From assembly GCA_036897625.1 (NCBI GenBank), contig JAYMTA010000256.1, positions 1 through 33,142 on the forward strand: a stretch of 33,142 nt of DNA. The letters run 5' to 3'. The notes beneath the pieces are model-generated. The model was given only the letters and a program-made list of their open reading frames with translations. It was not told the origin of the DNA and did no database searches. This document shows positions 1 to 23,639 of this stretch, in pieces (the stretch's first letter is position 1; every line of letters starts with the position of its first letter). Origin of the DNA: Pelargonium cotyledonis (taxonomy: Eukaryota > Streptophyta > Magnoliopsida > Geraniales > Geraniaceae). Both the position numbers and the translations under genes were made by a program.

Positions 1-540
1 GCCGGATCCGCAACCTTTCTGTCATTCTCTCGACCCGTTTTTAGTTTCGTATGCTTTTTCTTTTCTTGTTTTAATAGTGGTCTTTCTTCCGGTATGGAAG
101 TTTCTCCCATTGTTGGGTGTTGTTTTTATGCTATTTTATTAGTTATTGTTCGGTACTGTTGGGTGGTATCTTTATCAACAAGGACTTAAGGATGGCGATC
201 GGTTATCAATGTTACTGACGTCATTCATGTCGTTGTTGAAACTGGAACTCGCTTGCCTGTTGTAGTCGCTCCGGGTCTCGTGTTAAGATCAGGGGTCGCC
301 AGTGTATAGTTTGCTACTTCAGAGTTGTTTGTTGGGGGCCTAATTTTTATTATTAGTATAGGCCATTGTCGAGAATTTATGATTCTCTTTGGTTTTGAAT
401 CAATGAATTAGTAGCTTGTAAGTTAATGCGGGTTACTATTTCTGTGTCTGATTTCGGTTAAGTTGCTCTAGTTTATCTGGATGTAAATTGCACTTTAATT
501 CTAAATTAATGATATTCTCATTTCGAAAAAAGAAAATAAA
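1..540 (+). mobile_element. Possible 3' tail of a non-LTR (LINE-type) retrotransposon
   Basis: No open frame of useful length is present on either strand. The stretch is T/G-rich on the plus strand and ends in an A-rich tail around 523-541 (TTTCGAAAAAAGAAAATAAA), which is how 3' ends of plant LINE insertions often look. The window starts inside it, so the coding part would lie to the left. No target-site duplication can be tested. It could equally be the 3' flank of an ordinary gene. Confidence 0.3.
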
Positions 541-964
541 ATGTCCTGTTATGACCAAAAAAAAGTCCTCTCCCTCTACTAACTTCACAAACATGCTATA
601 TACGTACAAAAATAATTATACAAAATGACGTGTCATTAAATGAGATATGACACATTAAGTATTTCTTTTTTGTGACTTGACTCAATTACAATGCGCCACA
701 ATTAATAAATGAGGTGCTCCGCGTCAGAAGTTTATGGGAGGATGGTCGTACCATATATGTTGAGTTGTTATTCGTTAAAATTAATTTTAAATTTAATAAA
801 AAAAAACAAAATAAATAGCCAATACATAAACTGCCAAAATTGTGTACACAAAAAATTGTACGTTTAACGTAATTGCTCATTGATAAACTTGAAAATGTCT
901 AATTACTTCTATTATTTCTTAGTGAATAAACGCTAATTTAGCATATAGTCTTGTTCCTTAGTTG
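541..964. other. AT-rich intergenic DNA, no feature recognised
   Basis: The stretch is AT-rich with short A/T runs and scattered stops in all frames. A 64-codon minus-strand frame at 686-880 is hydrophobic, has no recognisable similarity and no gene context, and I take it as chance. Confidence 0.6.
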
Positions 965-1145
965 ATTTCATCATTACTATTATTTTATTTTTTTTAGATT
1001 GAGCTACACAATAAATAGAGCTCTTTCATTTTAGCCCCAAAATTCATCCAACCCGACGCATTAAAATTTGAACTCACAACCTCCCATATGAAAATATGTG
1101 TCTTAACCATTGCGTTGTCCCCTATAAGACAATTTCATCATTACT
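965..1145 (-). mobile_element. tRNA-derived SINE with 14-bp target-site duplication
   Basis: Read on the minus strand, the element begins near 1131 with a tRNA-like head. Box A resembles TGGTTAAGACAC (1098-1109) and box B resembles GAGTTCAAATT (1065-1075), the two internal Pol III promoter boxes of tRNA-derived SINEs. A short body ends near 980-1000 in an A-rich tail (CTAAAAAAAATAAAAT on the minus strand). The insertion is flanked by perfect direct repeats ATTTCATCATTACT at 965-978 and 1132-1145, the target-site duplication left by LINE-mediated retroposition. The body is about 150 bp. The perfect duplication implies a fairly recent insertion. The family was not identified by name. Confidence 0.8.
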
Positions 1146-1960
1146 TAATCATCTTATTCCATCAACTTGCAAAAGTCTCTTTATCATCTCTCATTGCACA
1201 TAGGCTAGTTTATGAGTATTTTTTTTCCTATCAGTAAATTGATATTTTTCAATGTATTTATGTTTTAATTTGTATTTAAGTAATTATGTTAGTTCTATTT
1301 TCGTTCCCTTTGTGAAGTTTGTAGCATGTTTTTCATTGTTCAAAATTATCTTTTGTTTTTCCTCATTGAAAGTTGTTGTTCATTATGTTTTAATGACTTT
1401 TATCTTAGACTCTTGCATGACAAGTGCTTCGAAAGAGAACATTTGTTGTTGGTCTTACTGTCTTACAGTCGCAGTGAACTCGTGAAGAGTTTAACCATAT
1501 ATACGACGATGAATAGGTACTATGAACATTCGATATAATAGAATCATGTTACTCGTATTGAGATATTTGGTCGGACATGTTCTTATGAAAAGAACTTTGA
1601 TGAAGATCTACAATTTCTTTTGTACTATTCCTGAACTCATAATCATGTCTATCTCAACCGAAGAGTACAAAGTAAAGATTATAATCCATACATCGAACCA
1701 AAACAAAAATTCTAATCTACATCTTCGATCATTGGACCTGGAACTGTACTGGTCTGTGTATTTTGGGTACCAAATAGACATCTGGGTGAATTATACACCA
1801 TTCCATTGCAGCACTAGTTAAAAAGCTCATCTCTCAATGAAACAGAGCACTGAAATTAACAACATACCAGAATACCGGTTTGTTTCTGAACATTATACCC
1901 AACGCCGGTGAATGTTGGAAGGGCCGTCCAGTAGAAACTGCAAGAAGCCACCTTACTCAA
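1146..1960. other. AT-rich intergenic DNA, no gene recognised
   Basis: Several frames of 60-100 codons exist (for example plus 1522-1821) but they lack similarity, splice-site context and compositional bias, and overlap one another. I found nothing I could assign. The right edge abuts the exon-like segment ending at 1961. Confidence 0.5.
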
Positions 1961-2067
1961 CTATGCAGAGAAGCGGGATGCCGAATAGAAGGCAATGAGT
2001 CCAGAACTTTTGTTCCCACCCACCCTCGAAGAGGCTCCAAGAAGATAAGTTGCATCTGGCAGCGGAA
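1961..2067 (-). pseudogene. Exon-like segment d of an unidentified minus-strand gene (possible terminal exon)
   Basis: On the minus strand a good acceptor (GCTTTACAG) precedes 2067. After two bases completing a split codon, the frame reads 35 codons including PLPDATYLLGASSRVGG and KSSGLIAFYSASRFSA, then TAG at 1961-1963. Composition and the clean acceptor look like a genuine last coding exon. I do not recognise the family. The exon that should join it to segment c is not obvious, and a micro-exon would be needed, so the gene may be decayed. Confidence 0.35.
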
Positions 2068-2449
2068 CTGTAAAGCAGCAAAAGTCCCGGGAGAGCAAAT
2101 TAACAACTACACCAATGTAACTAGTTCACCATACAACTGTGAAATATGCAGTGAACCAACAGGCCAAAAGATTGTCCGATATAATAGTCAAACTATACCA
2201 TATGCTAAAAGTTTCAGGAGCGGTAAAAGACCTACAAATAAGTGAGATCTAAATGTGTTTGATGCTTACTCGACAGATAGATTACTAGGATCAGTATCCG
2301 CTACCAAAGGTTCATATTTATGATAGAACAAATAAAACACTAAATCGTTTACTATTATATTATGAGGAATTTCAAGATTATTTGTTTCAATTAATGTAAA
2401 TGGGTCTTCACATATGTTTGAGCTCAAGGTGAAGACATGGAAGACGTAC

Positions 2450-2545
2450 CTTTTCTGTCTGATCAATGTTGTACTTTGTGATTAACTCGTATTGTCCCTC
2501 CAAACAAGTGGGGTCAAAGACGTCACCATGGATTGTGGAATAGAG
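2450..2545 (-). pseudogene. Exon-like segment c of an unidentified minus-strand gene
   Basis: This is a 96-bp minus-strand segment between a good acceptor (TTTCTGTAG before 2545) and a good donor (AAAAG|GTACGT after 2450). It is open in phase 0 for exactly 32 codons: LYSTIHGDVFDPTC then LEGQYELITKYNIDQTEK. Phase-compatible splice sites, absence of stops and amino-acid composition make it the best-supported member of the group at 1961-3105. The family is not recognised. Confidence 0.45.
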
Positions 2546-2792
2546 CTACAGAAATGACTGATTCAGCTAGTACTAAATCTTATTTACCTCATACAAAGCA
2601 AAGCAGCAGAACAGAGAAAACAAGAACAGAAAAGTGATATCATATTCAGTAAACATTCAACAATACATGAGCTTTCTTGCAAAAGGAAATTGGAACATAA
2701 TTTAAAACCCCAACAGCATGTAACAGACATATTTGTCCCCACGAGGACAAAAGAGCATATTGCAAAGAAACAATATATGCTAGTAAACCTAC

Positions 2793-2859
2793 CGAAATGA
2801 TATCCAATAGATAGCTTCTCATCCTTCTATCAGATTTGGAGATGGTCGGTTGCTGCCTG
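2793..2859 (-). pseudogene. Exon-like segment b of an unidentified minus-strand gene
   Basis: This is a 67-bp minus-strand segment with acceptor TATTTCAG (before 2859; a NAGNAG site allows a start at 2856) and donor TTTCG|GTAGG at its end. One base plus 22 codons read RQQPTISKSDRRMRSYLLDIIS, here split as RQQPTISKSDR and RMRSYLLDIIS. Its final phase fits segment c directly. Upstream it would join segment a, where the matching frame contains a stop. The gene identity is unknown. Confidence 0.4.
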
Positions 2860-2999
2860 CTGAAATACATGTAGAATTCGGATTTTGCATAATCTTGAGC
2901 GTTAACCATATTACGGGGGTAATAAATTGCAAAATGACTTTAACTTTGGGTGTACCAATAACTGCCTTACAATACTTCAACATAATTTCCTTGCCTTAC

Positions 3000-3105
3000 C
3001 TCGAAACATTACCAATAGGTCCAAGACACTTTCTGCTATGAAATTGAATTCACACGATCACAAACATCGAAGACTCAAATTCACATCTGTCAGCAGCATA
3101 CAAAG
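3000..3105 (-). pseudogene. Exon-like segment a, reading frame interrupted
   Basis: A 106-bp minus-strand segment lies between acceptor CACTTTCAG and donor TTTCGAG|GTAAGG. The frame that splices into segment b reads LYAADRCEFESSMFVIV, then TGA, then IQFHSRKCLGPIGNVS. In the next frame the second half reads CEFNFIAESVLDLLVMFR, which looks more protein-like. That pattern suggests a frameshift in an ancestral exon, so the locus is probably a pseudogene. The alternative is that these are spliced non-coding 3'UTR exons of the Lys-rich gene at 3622-4344. Confidence 0.3.
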
Positions 3106-3621
3106 CTGAAAGTGAAAGTTTCCATGTCTATATATATCATCATGCAGTTTTTCATATTCTATGAATCTATAAGAATAAAAAAAAAAACAGAACAAAGCGG
3201 ATTACAAATCTATACCCAAATCATGTCAGCTTTAACAGCAACTTCCAGCTTCACCAATTAGTTTAAGTATGGTATTAATGTATTATCCAAAAGAATTTGT
3301 ACTAAATTTGGTCTCCATCATGAACATTCTGCATATTTCATAAAATCATCATGCTCAATTCATTGCAAATATTATGCTCACAACCCATACAATAGTAAAT
3401 AACAGATGTAATGATCAAATTTGTCATCATTAAATCTTATGGCGATCAATAGCTAGACTTGTAAATCACAACAAGAAAAACATGTGCTCACCATACAAAT
3501 TACACTGCAACCGTTATCCCAAGTTATCTGAAGTACAATCGAGCCCCAGATTGCTCTGAAGCAACTAAATCTCAGAAACAACATCAATGTCCTCAAGATA
3601 GCACAACAATCACCTTCAGCT

Positions 3622-4344
3622 CTAAGTTTTCCTCCTCTTCTTCTTGTTACTCCGCTGCTCCTCGGTGCCATCCAACCCTCCATCTTCAACCTCACCATTC
3701 TTTCTCTTTTGCTTCTTCTTCACTTCCATCTTTTCTTCATCAATTCCTAAATTGCCTACATTCTGTGTCTCTTCCAATCCATTATCAAATTGAGATCTTC
3801 CCCTTTTCTTCTCAATTTCCATCCTACCCCCAACTTGACCTTCATTATCTTCAACATCGACAATTTTACCCCTTTCCTTCTTCTTCTTAACCCTGTTTCT
3901 CTCACTCTCCATTCCCAAATTTTCCTCAGCTCCATGCCTCAAATCTTGACCAACATCACTAAACTCAGGCTTCCCTTTCCTTTTCTTTTTCTTGTGGTTC
4001 TTTTCCTCAATCTCGCCAATTCGTTCTTGGCCTAGATCAGTGAATTCCGATCTGCGACCGGACTGATTTGGTTGTTCTTGATTCAAATCGAGGCTCTGAG
4101 TCGGGTACTCCTCAGCAACAGTCTTTGAATCGCGACTTCGTAGTTGGGTTCCGGATTTCGAAGAGTATTTGAGTTCCTTGTGGAGCTGAACAAGCTCGTC
4201 GAAAGAGACGGAGGCGCGTCCGAGGTACGCGCGGACGGCATGGGAGGCGCCATTGTTGGTGGAGACGAACTTGGAGATGATTGAGGATGCTTTGGAGAGG
4301 GAAATTGGCTTCGAGGAGACGACTTGCCCGGAAATTGTTTTCAT
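3622..4344 (-). CDS. Lys-rich, probably nucleolar protein of unknown function
   Basis: This is a single-exon gene for a 240-aa protein. The first ATG is at 4344; the frame is open to a GTG three codons further upstream, which would not be used in a plant. Residues 1-60 form a mixed-composition region (MKTISGQVVSSKPISLSKAS, then a VRAYLGRASVSFDELVQLHKEL stretch here split as VRAYLGRASVS and FDELVQLHKEL) that looks like a small helical domain. From residue 100 on the protein is low-complexity and highly charged, with repeated KKKKRKGK (about 118-125), KKKKERGK, KKKQKRK and terminal KKKRRK blocks. These are typical nuclear/nucleolar localisation signals separated by acidic stretches. Similar plant proteins exist as uncharacterised Lys-rich proteins; no enzymatic motif is visible. 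The gene is divergent from NRPC1, with a telo-box 18 bp upstream of the ATG, which fits a ribosome-biogenesis-type expression programme (inference). Confidence 0.75.
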   Translation of the reverse strand: MKTISGQVVSSKPISLSKASSIISKFVSTNNGASHAVRAYLGRASVSFDELVQLHKELKYSSKSGTQLRSRDSKTVAEEYPTQSLDLNQEQPNQSGRRSEFTDLGQERIGEIEEKNHKKKKRKGKPEFSDVGQDLRHGAEENLGMESERNRVKKKKERGKIVDVEDNEGQVGGRMEIEKKRGRSQFDNGLEETQNVGNLGIDEEKMEVKKKQKRKNGEVEDGGLDGTEEQRSNKKKRRKT

Positions 4345-4361
4345 AGAATCCACAAATCTAT

Positions 4362-4370
4362 CTAGGGTTT
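4362..4370 (-). promoter_or_regulatory. Telo-box in the leader of the Lys-rich gene
   Basis: The minus strand reads AAACCCTAG just upstream of the ATG at 4344. Telo-boxes are known in plant promoters and leaders of translation and ribosome-biogenesis genes. Confidence 0.65.
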
Positions 4371-5201
4371 AAGCTGTTCTTGAAATTAGGATTTTTGCGG
4401 TTTCAAGTAAATAAGCTTTCAAGCCGCAGGCGCGGAAGCGAGTTCAAGACAAGCGCGCGGTCTCAATTAGGGTCATTTGAGAGGCAAGTAAAAATGCCTT
4501 GAGTTCTTTATATGGATAAAGTGACCCATAAAGTTTGCTATTTGAATAGCTCGAGACTGCCCAATACGTTTTTATGAGTCGTCTATGATATTCCGGTGAA
4601 ATAAGTCGAGATATGATGCAAAGAAATCATGCCTAAACTTGTAGACTGTTATGACGGCTAAATGGTATTCCCGATTGTAAATGTGTATGAGTCACATATG
4701 GTACAACCATTATTAACCTCCCAAACTTCACCATGGAGTTTTGACCTAGGTACTAAGTATGATGACATCATTATCACCTCGACATTGTGGACATCGCTAC
4801 CGCGTCATTTCAAATAACGTTACAACAAATTTTATACATATAAACTCATCTTCGCCTTCAAGATTCCTTATCGATTCATTATTTACCTGACTTGGTAATT
4901 GGTACGACACAATTTTTATGATAACGGATTGGAAATGAGCATCCAAAGTTTCACTTCAAATTTGAGCACTCCTCAATAATCAGAACTACAAGTCGGTTAG
5001 TACTGGGACGCGGTAACAAGAGGAGACGACTGTCGTACGTACGCTAATGTGGCAGTCTCGTCCTCGTTTTATAGTAACTGAACTATATAACTAAAACTCA
5101 GAGCGTCTGGTTCCGCAGGTTGCGCAATCAAAAAACCCAAGGCTTCATTTTTTATCTCGTAAACCCTCCCATCCCTAACCCAACTCCTCTGTGACGTCGC
5201 A

Positions 5202-5210
5202 AAACCCTAG
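5202..5210 (+). promoter_or_regulatory. Telo-box in the leader of NRPC1
   Basis: AAACCCTAG lies about 75 bp upstream of the NRPC1 ATG, within a pyrimidine-rich leader. It is the same element as in the divergent neighbour. Confidence 0.65.
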
Positions 5211-5284
5211 CCCTCCCTCTCTCTTTGACGTTCAAATCGAACCCAATACAAAGGCACAGTACAGTTTTTGATTCTCCATCGAAC

Positions 5285-19224
<13,940 letters not shown>

Positions 19225-19478
19225 ATCTTTTTCGTAGAATTTTGCTTCTATAGGTTAGTGATTATACACCCATTATTTAGATTTTTGGATAGTACTACCC
19301 AAAAAGGTTATTGTTTGTGGGTATGTTACAAATTGTCTTATTTTTATTTTTTATGAATTGGGAGTAGACAGGTAAATATAAGGGTATTAAAGTAGATATA
19401 AGCATTTTATGTAATTTCATTTTTCCCTTTGTGTTTTCAGAGTCTTGAATTGTAAATTTTGACATTACTGTGTTCTTT

Positions 19479-19484
19479 AATAAA
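19479..19484 (+). terminator. Poly(A) signal of NRPC1
   Basis: A canonical AATAAA lies 255 bp after the NRPC1 stop, in a T-rich 3'UTR. A second copy is at 19638-19643. Either or both may be used. Confidence 0.45.
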
Positions 19485-20239
19485 TTTAGTTTTTGAATTT
19501 CAAAGTCTAAATTTAGACAGACAGTTGAAAACTAAACTTTCCAAGTGTAATTTGTAAACAAGTACTATTGAGACTTTGTGCAACAAAAATTGAATCTTGT
19601 GAGCTGTTTTTCAGGCAAATTAGATTTCATTTTTGCAATAAAATACTGTATAATTTTATGTTGTTTTCTCAAAAATATTTCTTATGTATCCCAACTGTGT
19701 TGTAATTAGTTTGAAATATATTAAGCAACTTATCGGATATAAGATTGATAGTTGCGGTTGTAAATACTCTTTGCCTCATATCCTTAGCAAGGAGTCTGAG
19801 GGATTCACGTATTAAAACTCTTTGTAAGTTATTTTATTTTATCATCATAAAATAAATAAACGTTAATTTGAAGGAGACTCAAACCCGATACCTCAATCTC
19901 AATGGTTGTCCCAACATGCATCGGTTATTTTCAATTTTGAAATTTAATAATTCAATAATTTAAGTCATGATTGAGATTAAAAGATTTTAGAATTTAACCC
20001 ATACTAAACATACATTTGTACAAAATTTAGTAATGCTAGCTCAATTATTTAATCCTCTCTAGTTTACATTTCATAAGATTTTAAAAGGTCTGCATATGTT
20101 AAAAAAAAAAAGAAAAAAAAAGAGAAACTTAAGTCTACTCTTACCAATTTATTCCCCTCCAAAATGAGGAATTTCATGAACTTTCCTTATTTCCTCCCAA
20201 ATTTGAAACCACTAGCCGTTGTAAAATCTTTCCATCACC

Positions 20240-20246
20240 TATATAT
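20240..20246 (+). promoter_or_regulatory. TATA-like element of the LBD gene
   Basis: TATATAT (CACCTATATATCTC context) lies about 110 bp upstream of the ATG. It would place transcription start near 20270-20280. Confidence 0.45.
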
Positions 20247-20352
20247 CTCATTCTCTTTTGATTTGGCTCAAATCACCAAGATTCTTCATGTCTCCCATTA
20301 GATTTCACCTCAAGAAATCACTAAGATTCATAGATTTTTTGACATTCAAATC

Positions 20353-21173
20353 ATGATTTCTGGTCGTTGTGCAGCTTGCAAGTATCTGAGAAGAAAGTGT
20401 CCTTTAGATTGTATCTTCTCTCATTTTCCTGCCAACAATCCTCAAAGATTTGCTTGTGTCCACAGAATCTATGGAGCCAGCAATGTTGCCAAGATGCTTC
20501 AGGTATATATATTCTTACTATATATATATATACACATCCACACTACAAATTAGAACTCACTAGATTGTCGTGTTCGTGTTGGGCCTCAAAAACACGCATG
20601 AACTATTAATAATCGGGCTGTGACACAACCAACATGCGCGCACACACAAAGTGTAAAATGTGTTGGATAGTGTCGTGTATAACGAGTTATTCTCTAACTC
20701 TATGTTAAATTCTGTTAGGTACACAAACAAATGGGGCAAAAACAATTGCTTTGAAATATATATTCACAATTACATAAACCATTCTTCAAGATTTTGCATT
20801 TACTTGTACTGAAAATGACCTAATAATGATGTTGCTTCCCTTTTTGCCTAAATATCAGCAAATCCCAGATCATCTTCGCGCTCAAGCAGCAGATACATTG
20901 TATTGGGAGGCACAATGTCGGATTCAAGATCCAGTTTATGGGTGTGTCGGGATTATTTCCCAACTACAGCAACAAATACAAATCGCTGAAACTGAGCTAT
21001 CCAAGACTCAAGCTCAGATTGCCTTGTTCTTCAATTCTAATGAAACCATCAATGATCATCATAATGTTCCACAACAATTTCAACAACAAGATCTCGGGGG
21101 CGAGTCTAGTTCCAATACTATGTTCTTGCCAATGGAAGATTCTAATTCCACTTTGGCTTCTTGGCTCATCTAA
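20353..21173 (+). CDS. LOB-domain transcription factor, LBD23/LBD24-like
   Basis: This is a plant-specific LATERAL ORGAN BOUNDARIES-domain DNA-binding protein of 154 aa, encoded by two exons (20353-20502 and 20859-21173; intron after the Gln of KMLQ, the usual LBD intron position). The C-block is complete: C6-X2-C9-X6-C16-X3-C20 (CAACKYLRRKCPLDC). It is followed by the GAS block (FACVHRIYGASNVAKMLQ) and the DPVYGCVG motif. A coiled-coil-like Leu/Gln stretch (ISQLQQQIQIAETELSKTQ) then marks class I. The Q/S/N-rich tail ends in SWLI. The short N-terminus (MISGR before the first Cys) and small size match the LBD23/LBD24 group. The segment between C-block and GAS block is one residue shorter than in the Arabidopsis relative as I recall it. 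Proteins of this family act in the nucleus in organ-boundary or related development; this member's role is unknown. Confidence 0.92.
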
Positions 21174-21271
21174 TTCATTAGCTTAGCATTGTTGATTACG
21201 AGTATAGTTTTTTTCAATCCATTGATTCCAAATAAATTTAAATGTATAATGACATGCTAAAAGCGTACCTT

Positions 21272-23139
21272 TTAGTTTGGGTAATCACACACAGTTATTT
21301 GCAACTGGGAATTATTATGCGTCTCAGATACATATTTCCTGATGAAAGCTCTTCTCCACCATACCTCGAAAGCTCTCTGAATATTTGGGCAGTCGTCGCC
21401 TTTACTCAGAAACCGATCAAACCAATTCAGCAAGATAGCTTGTTGCTCGGGCAATGGTAGAGTGAGGATTGTGTGGCTGAGGCCATCTTCTACCAGTTTC
21501 TTGTCAATAGACCGGCATGCCCTTCGCATCCACCCAAAATCCTCGTACAAAGCTTCCAACCAAGTTGATAATAGAGCGAATCGAGTATCTCTCGCAACTA
21601 ATATGTGTCCTCTCCCAATTGCAATACATAACTGAGCAGTAACTCTACTGATTTCATGCCGATACATGGTGGGAATCTTTGAATGGAGAATAGCTAGCTC
21701 CTTCTGATCCGCCCACAGTTTCACGAACTCATCGCCCAACTTTTTGTCTATCAAAATATCCACAATCCACTGCAAGTTGTCGGCTTCTCCAGCTATTTCA
21801 CCCATCAGAGCCCCTCGATCCTTCCTGCTCTCTTCAATGCAGGTAGCTTCAGATAGGCAAAAAATAAGAGAATTCAGACATTTATGGCACAGACTGTAAA
21901 GAGTCTCCTTGGAGACATCACACTGTTTGCTATATTTTGATGCATCTTCTTTGAGCAACCGGGAAATCAGAGTCTTCGTTTCTCGACGAGCTTTATCATC
22001 TTTTGCTTGCAAAACACCAGTCAATAGCCTGAGGAAGATATCATCAGTTTGTGTGATGGTTGACGGTTTGGATTCAACTCTCTGAAAAACTTCAGTAACA
22101 GAATCATCTAGCCGAAGCTCATTCAGAAGAGCAATGACCTTCTCTTCCTCATCCTCGGACCATGGAACAGCTTCCAAATATTGTAAACACGATACAATCC
22201 CCGAATCAAACATGATATCTGCGGAAACCTACAACACAAACCATCACAAATTGTTTCATGCCAACCCAAAACAACACATTGTGGCAAAAACGTAATCAAT
22301 TCACATTCCTTTTTATAAGCCCATTTGAACAGAAAAAAAACATGCACAGCCAAAAGTTACCAAACACAGATCAGATGCTTCTCTACAGAACAAGGGAGTC
22401 ACAGAAGCAGCACCTACCAAACTCAACCAAAGGTCCAAACTTTATGCAGAAACAAACAAAATAAACAGAAACCAGACACACACATTTTCCTCAGATTTCT
22501 CAGCAACCAAACAGGAGACAAGTCAAATTAAAATCATTATAAATTCAATTAAATTGAGTTGAATTATAAATACAATACCTTGAGCAGACCCAAAACCTTG
22601 GAAACCTCCTCACCCATTAGCTTCCTCTTCAAGTCCTCGCAGTACATCAAAACGACAGTCTCCACATAAACATCCACATCGTCGCATTCGCATATCTCCA
22701 CCGAGTGCGAGACCGAGACCCCCCGGAGCTTCTCGGCGAAGACCCGGCTACTCACCGACACCACCGCCTTGTGCACGTCTATGAAGACCCTGAAGCCGTC
22801 TCTGGCCACCACCGTGAGCTTCACATCGCCCAATCCCAAACCCCAATTAGGGTTTTGGAATGGCGCTTCCGACAGGATCTGGGAGACCCGAGTCCGCGAT
22901 TTGCGTCGAGACTCGTCGTAGAGCTTGGATTCGCGCTGTTGCTCCTCGGACATCATTTCGAAGAGAGTCGGGCTGTGAGCTGGGCGAGATTGCGGGTCGA
23001 AGGAAGGTGGCGGAGAAGGAGAGTAAACCCTAGAAACGGCTCTGGAAGGGGAGGAGAAGGAGAGAGCTGGGTCGGATATGAAACCTTGCTTTATCATCGC
23101 CGAGACTTCTCTGGATCTCAATGCGCTATCAGCCGCCAT
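21272..23139 (-). CDS. BTB/POZ domain-containing protein (At1g63850-like)
   Basis: This is a two-exon gene on the minus strand: exon 1 is 23139-22579 and exon 2 is 22228-21272, giving 505 aa. Exon 1 encodes a Ser/Pro-rich N-terminus (to about residue 100) and the BTB fold beginning at DVKLTVVARDGFRVFIDVHK (about 105), with HKAVVSVSSRVFAEKL as the BTB core. The acceptor is the TAG before GTTTCCGCAG, not the CAG 10 bp further on, because only the former keeps the frame (LLK-VSADIMFDSGIVSCL). Exon 2 carries EAVPWSEDEEEKV and a long helical C-terminal region ending in TVCDYPN. In this plant family the BTB domain may adapt substrates to CUL3 ubiquitin ligases; that is family knowledge, not visible here. 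The ATG sits in CAATGGCGG, a good plant context. The leader (23140-23460) is pyrimidine-rich on the coding strand. Confidence 0.92.
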
Positions 23140-23639
23140 TGAAACTCCTCTGGTTGGTTCACACTCCAGAGTAGCTGGAAAATAATAAAGATTGTATTTT
23201 TATGGAAAATTTCCGGGAAAATAGCTAGAAAGAGAACTGGAATAGAAAATCAAGAAACCAGCATTTGGATTTCTGATGAGAACCCAGATGGAAAACAGAG
23301 CACAGAAAGAGAAATGAACTATCTTTCTTGGGAAAACAGAGGAATTTGAAAAGAAAAACAAAAGAGAAAGTGAAAAAGTGAAGTGGAAAAATGGAATCCA
23401 AGGCGATAGATTTTGAAGAAGCAGTGAAGTGTGAAGTGAAAGAGGAAGGTGAGAGAGACAAGTAGTTGAGCTTGGGAATTGTGCAGCTATGGAATCGGAA
23501 TGTGTGATTTGTCGCTCTACGAATCTGAAAAAACGGTTCTTTAAATGATAAAAGCTGGAGGGTGCGATTGATTTATGGCTCTCAACTCACTCGAACGACA
23601 TGTCGTTCAGGTCCTCATAGGCATAGAGCCAACATCTTC

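Larger units (their letters stand above)
4345..5284. promoter_or_regulatory. Bidirectional promoter region between the Lys-rich gene and NRPC1
   Basis: This 940-bp spacer separates two head-to-head start codons. It contains the minus-strand telo-box at 4362-4370, a TGACGTC-type element (TGACGTCG near 5192) and a plus-strand telo-box at 5202-5210. The NRPC1-proximal 130 bp are C/T-rich (CCCTCCC, CTCTCTCTTT), as is common in plant 5' leaders. No clear TATA box was found on the NRPC1 side. Nothing else in the middle is recognisable. Confidence 0.55.
19225..20352 (+). other. NRPC1 3' flank and LBD promoter region
   Basis: The 3' part of NRPC1 holds AATAAA poly(A)-type signals at 19479-19484 and 19638-19643. 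Around 19880-19910 a minus-strand GGGTTTGAGTC motif resembles a tRNA/SINE box B without a box A. An A-rich tract at 20101-20125 precedes the LBD promoter. No gene is evident. Confidence 0.6.

Noticed and set aside
1880..2245. 121-codon plus-strand frame starting MFLNIIPNAGECWKG
   Set aside because: There is no recognisable family and it overlaps the better-supported minus-strand exon-like segment d. Its composition is typical of a chance frame.
3790..4035. 81-codon plus-strand hydrophobic frame (Leu/Phe/Pro-rich)
   Set aside because: It is the complement of the Lys/Glu-rich gene at 3622-4344; antisense of AAG/GAA codons gives CTT/TTC hydrophobic runs that mimic a membrane protein.
4344..4353. 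Upstream GTG start adding three residues to the Lys-rich protein
   Set aside because: Plant nuclear genes initiate at ATG. The first ATG is at 4344 and a telo-box lies just upstream.
19850..19925. Possible SINE with minus-strand GGGTTTGAGTC box B
   Set aside because: No convincing box A, A-tail or target-site duplication could be found; a single box B-like motif is expected by chance in this much sequence.
22705..23142. 145-codon plus-strand frame
   Set aside because: It is antisense to BTB exon 1, which is GC-rich with few stops in any frame. The minus-strand frame has clear BTB family sequence and correct splicing.
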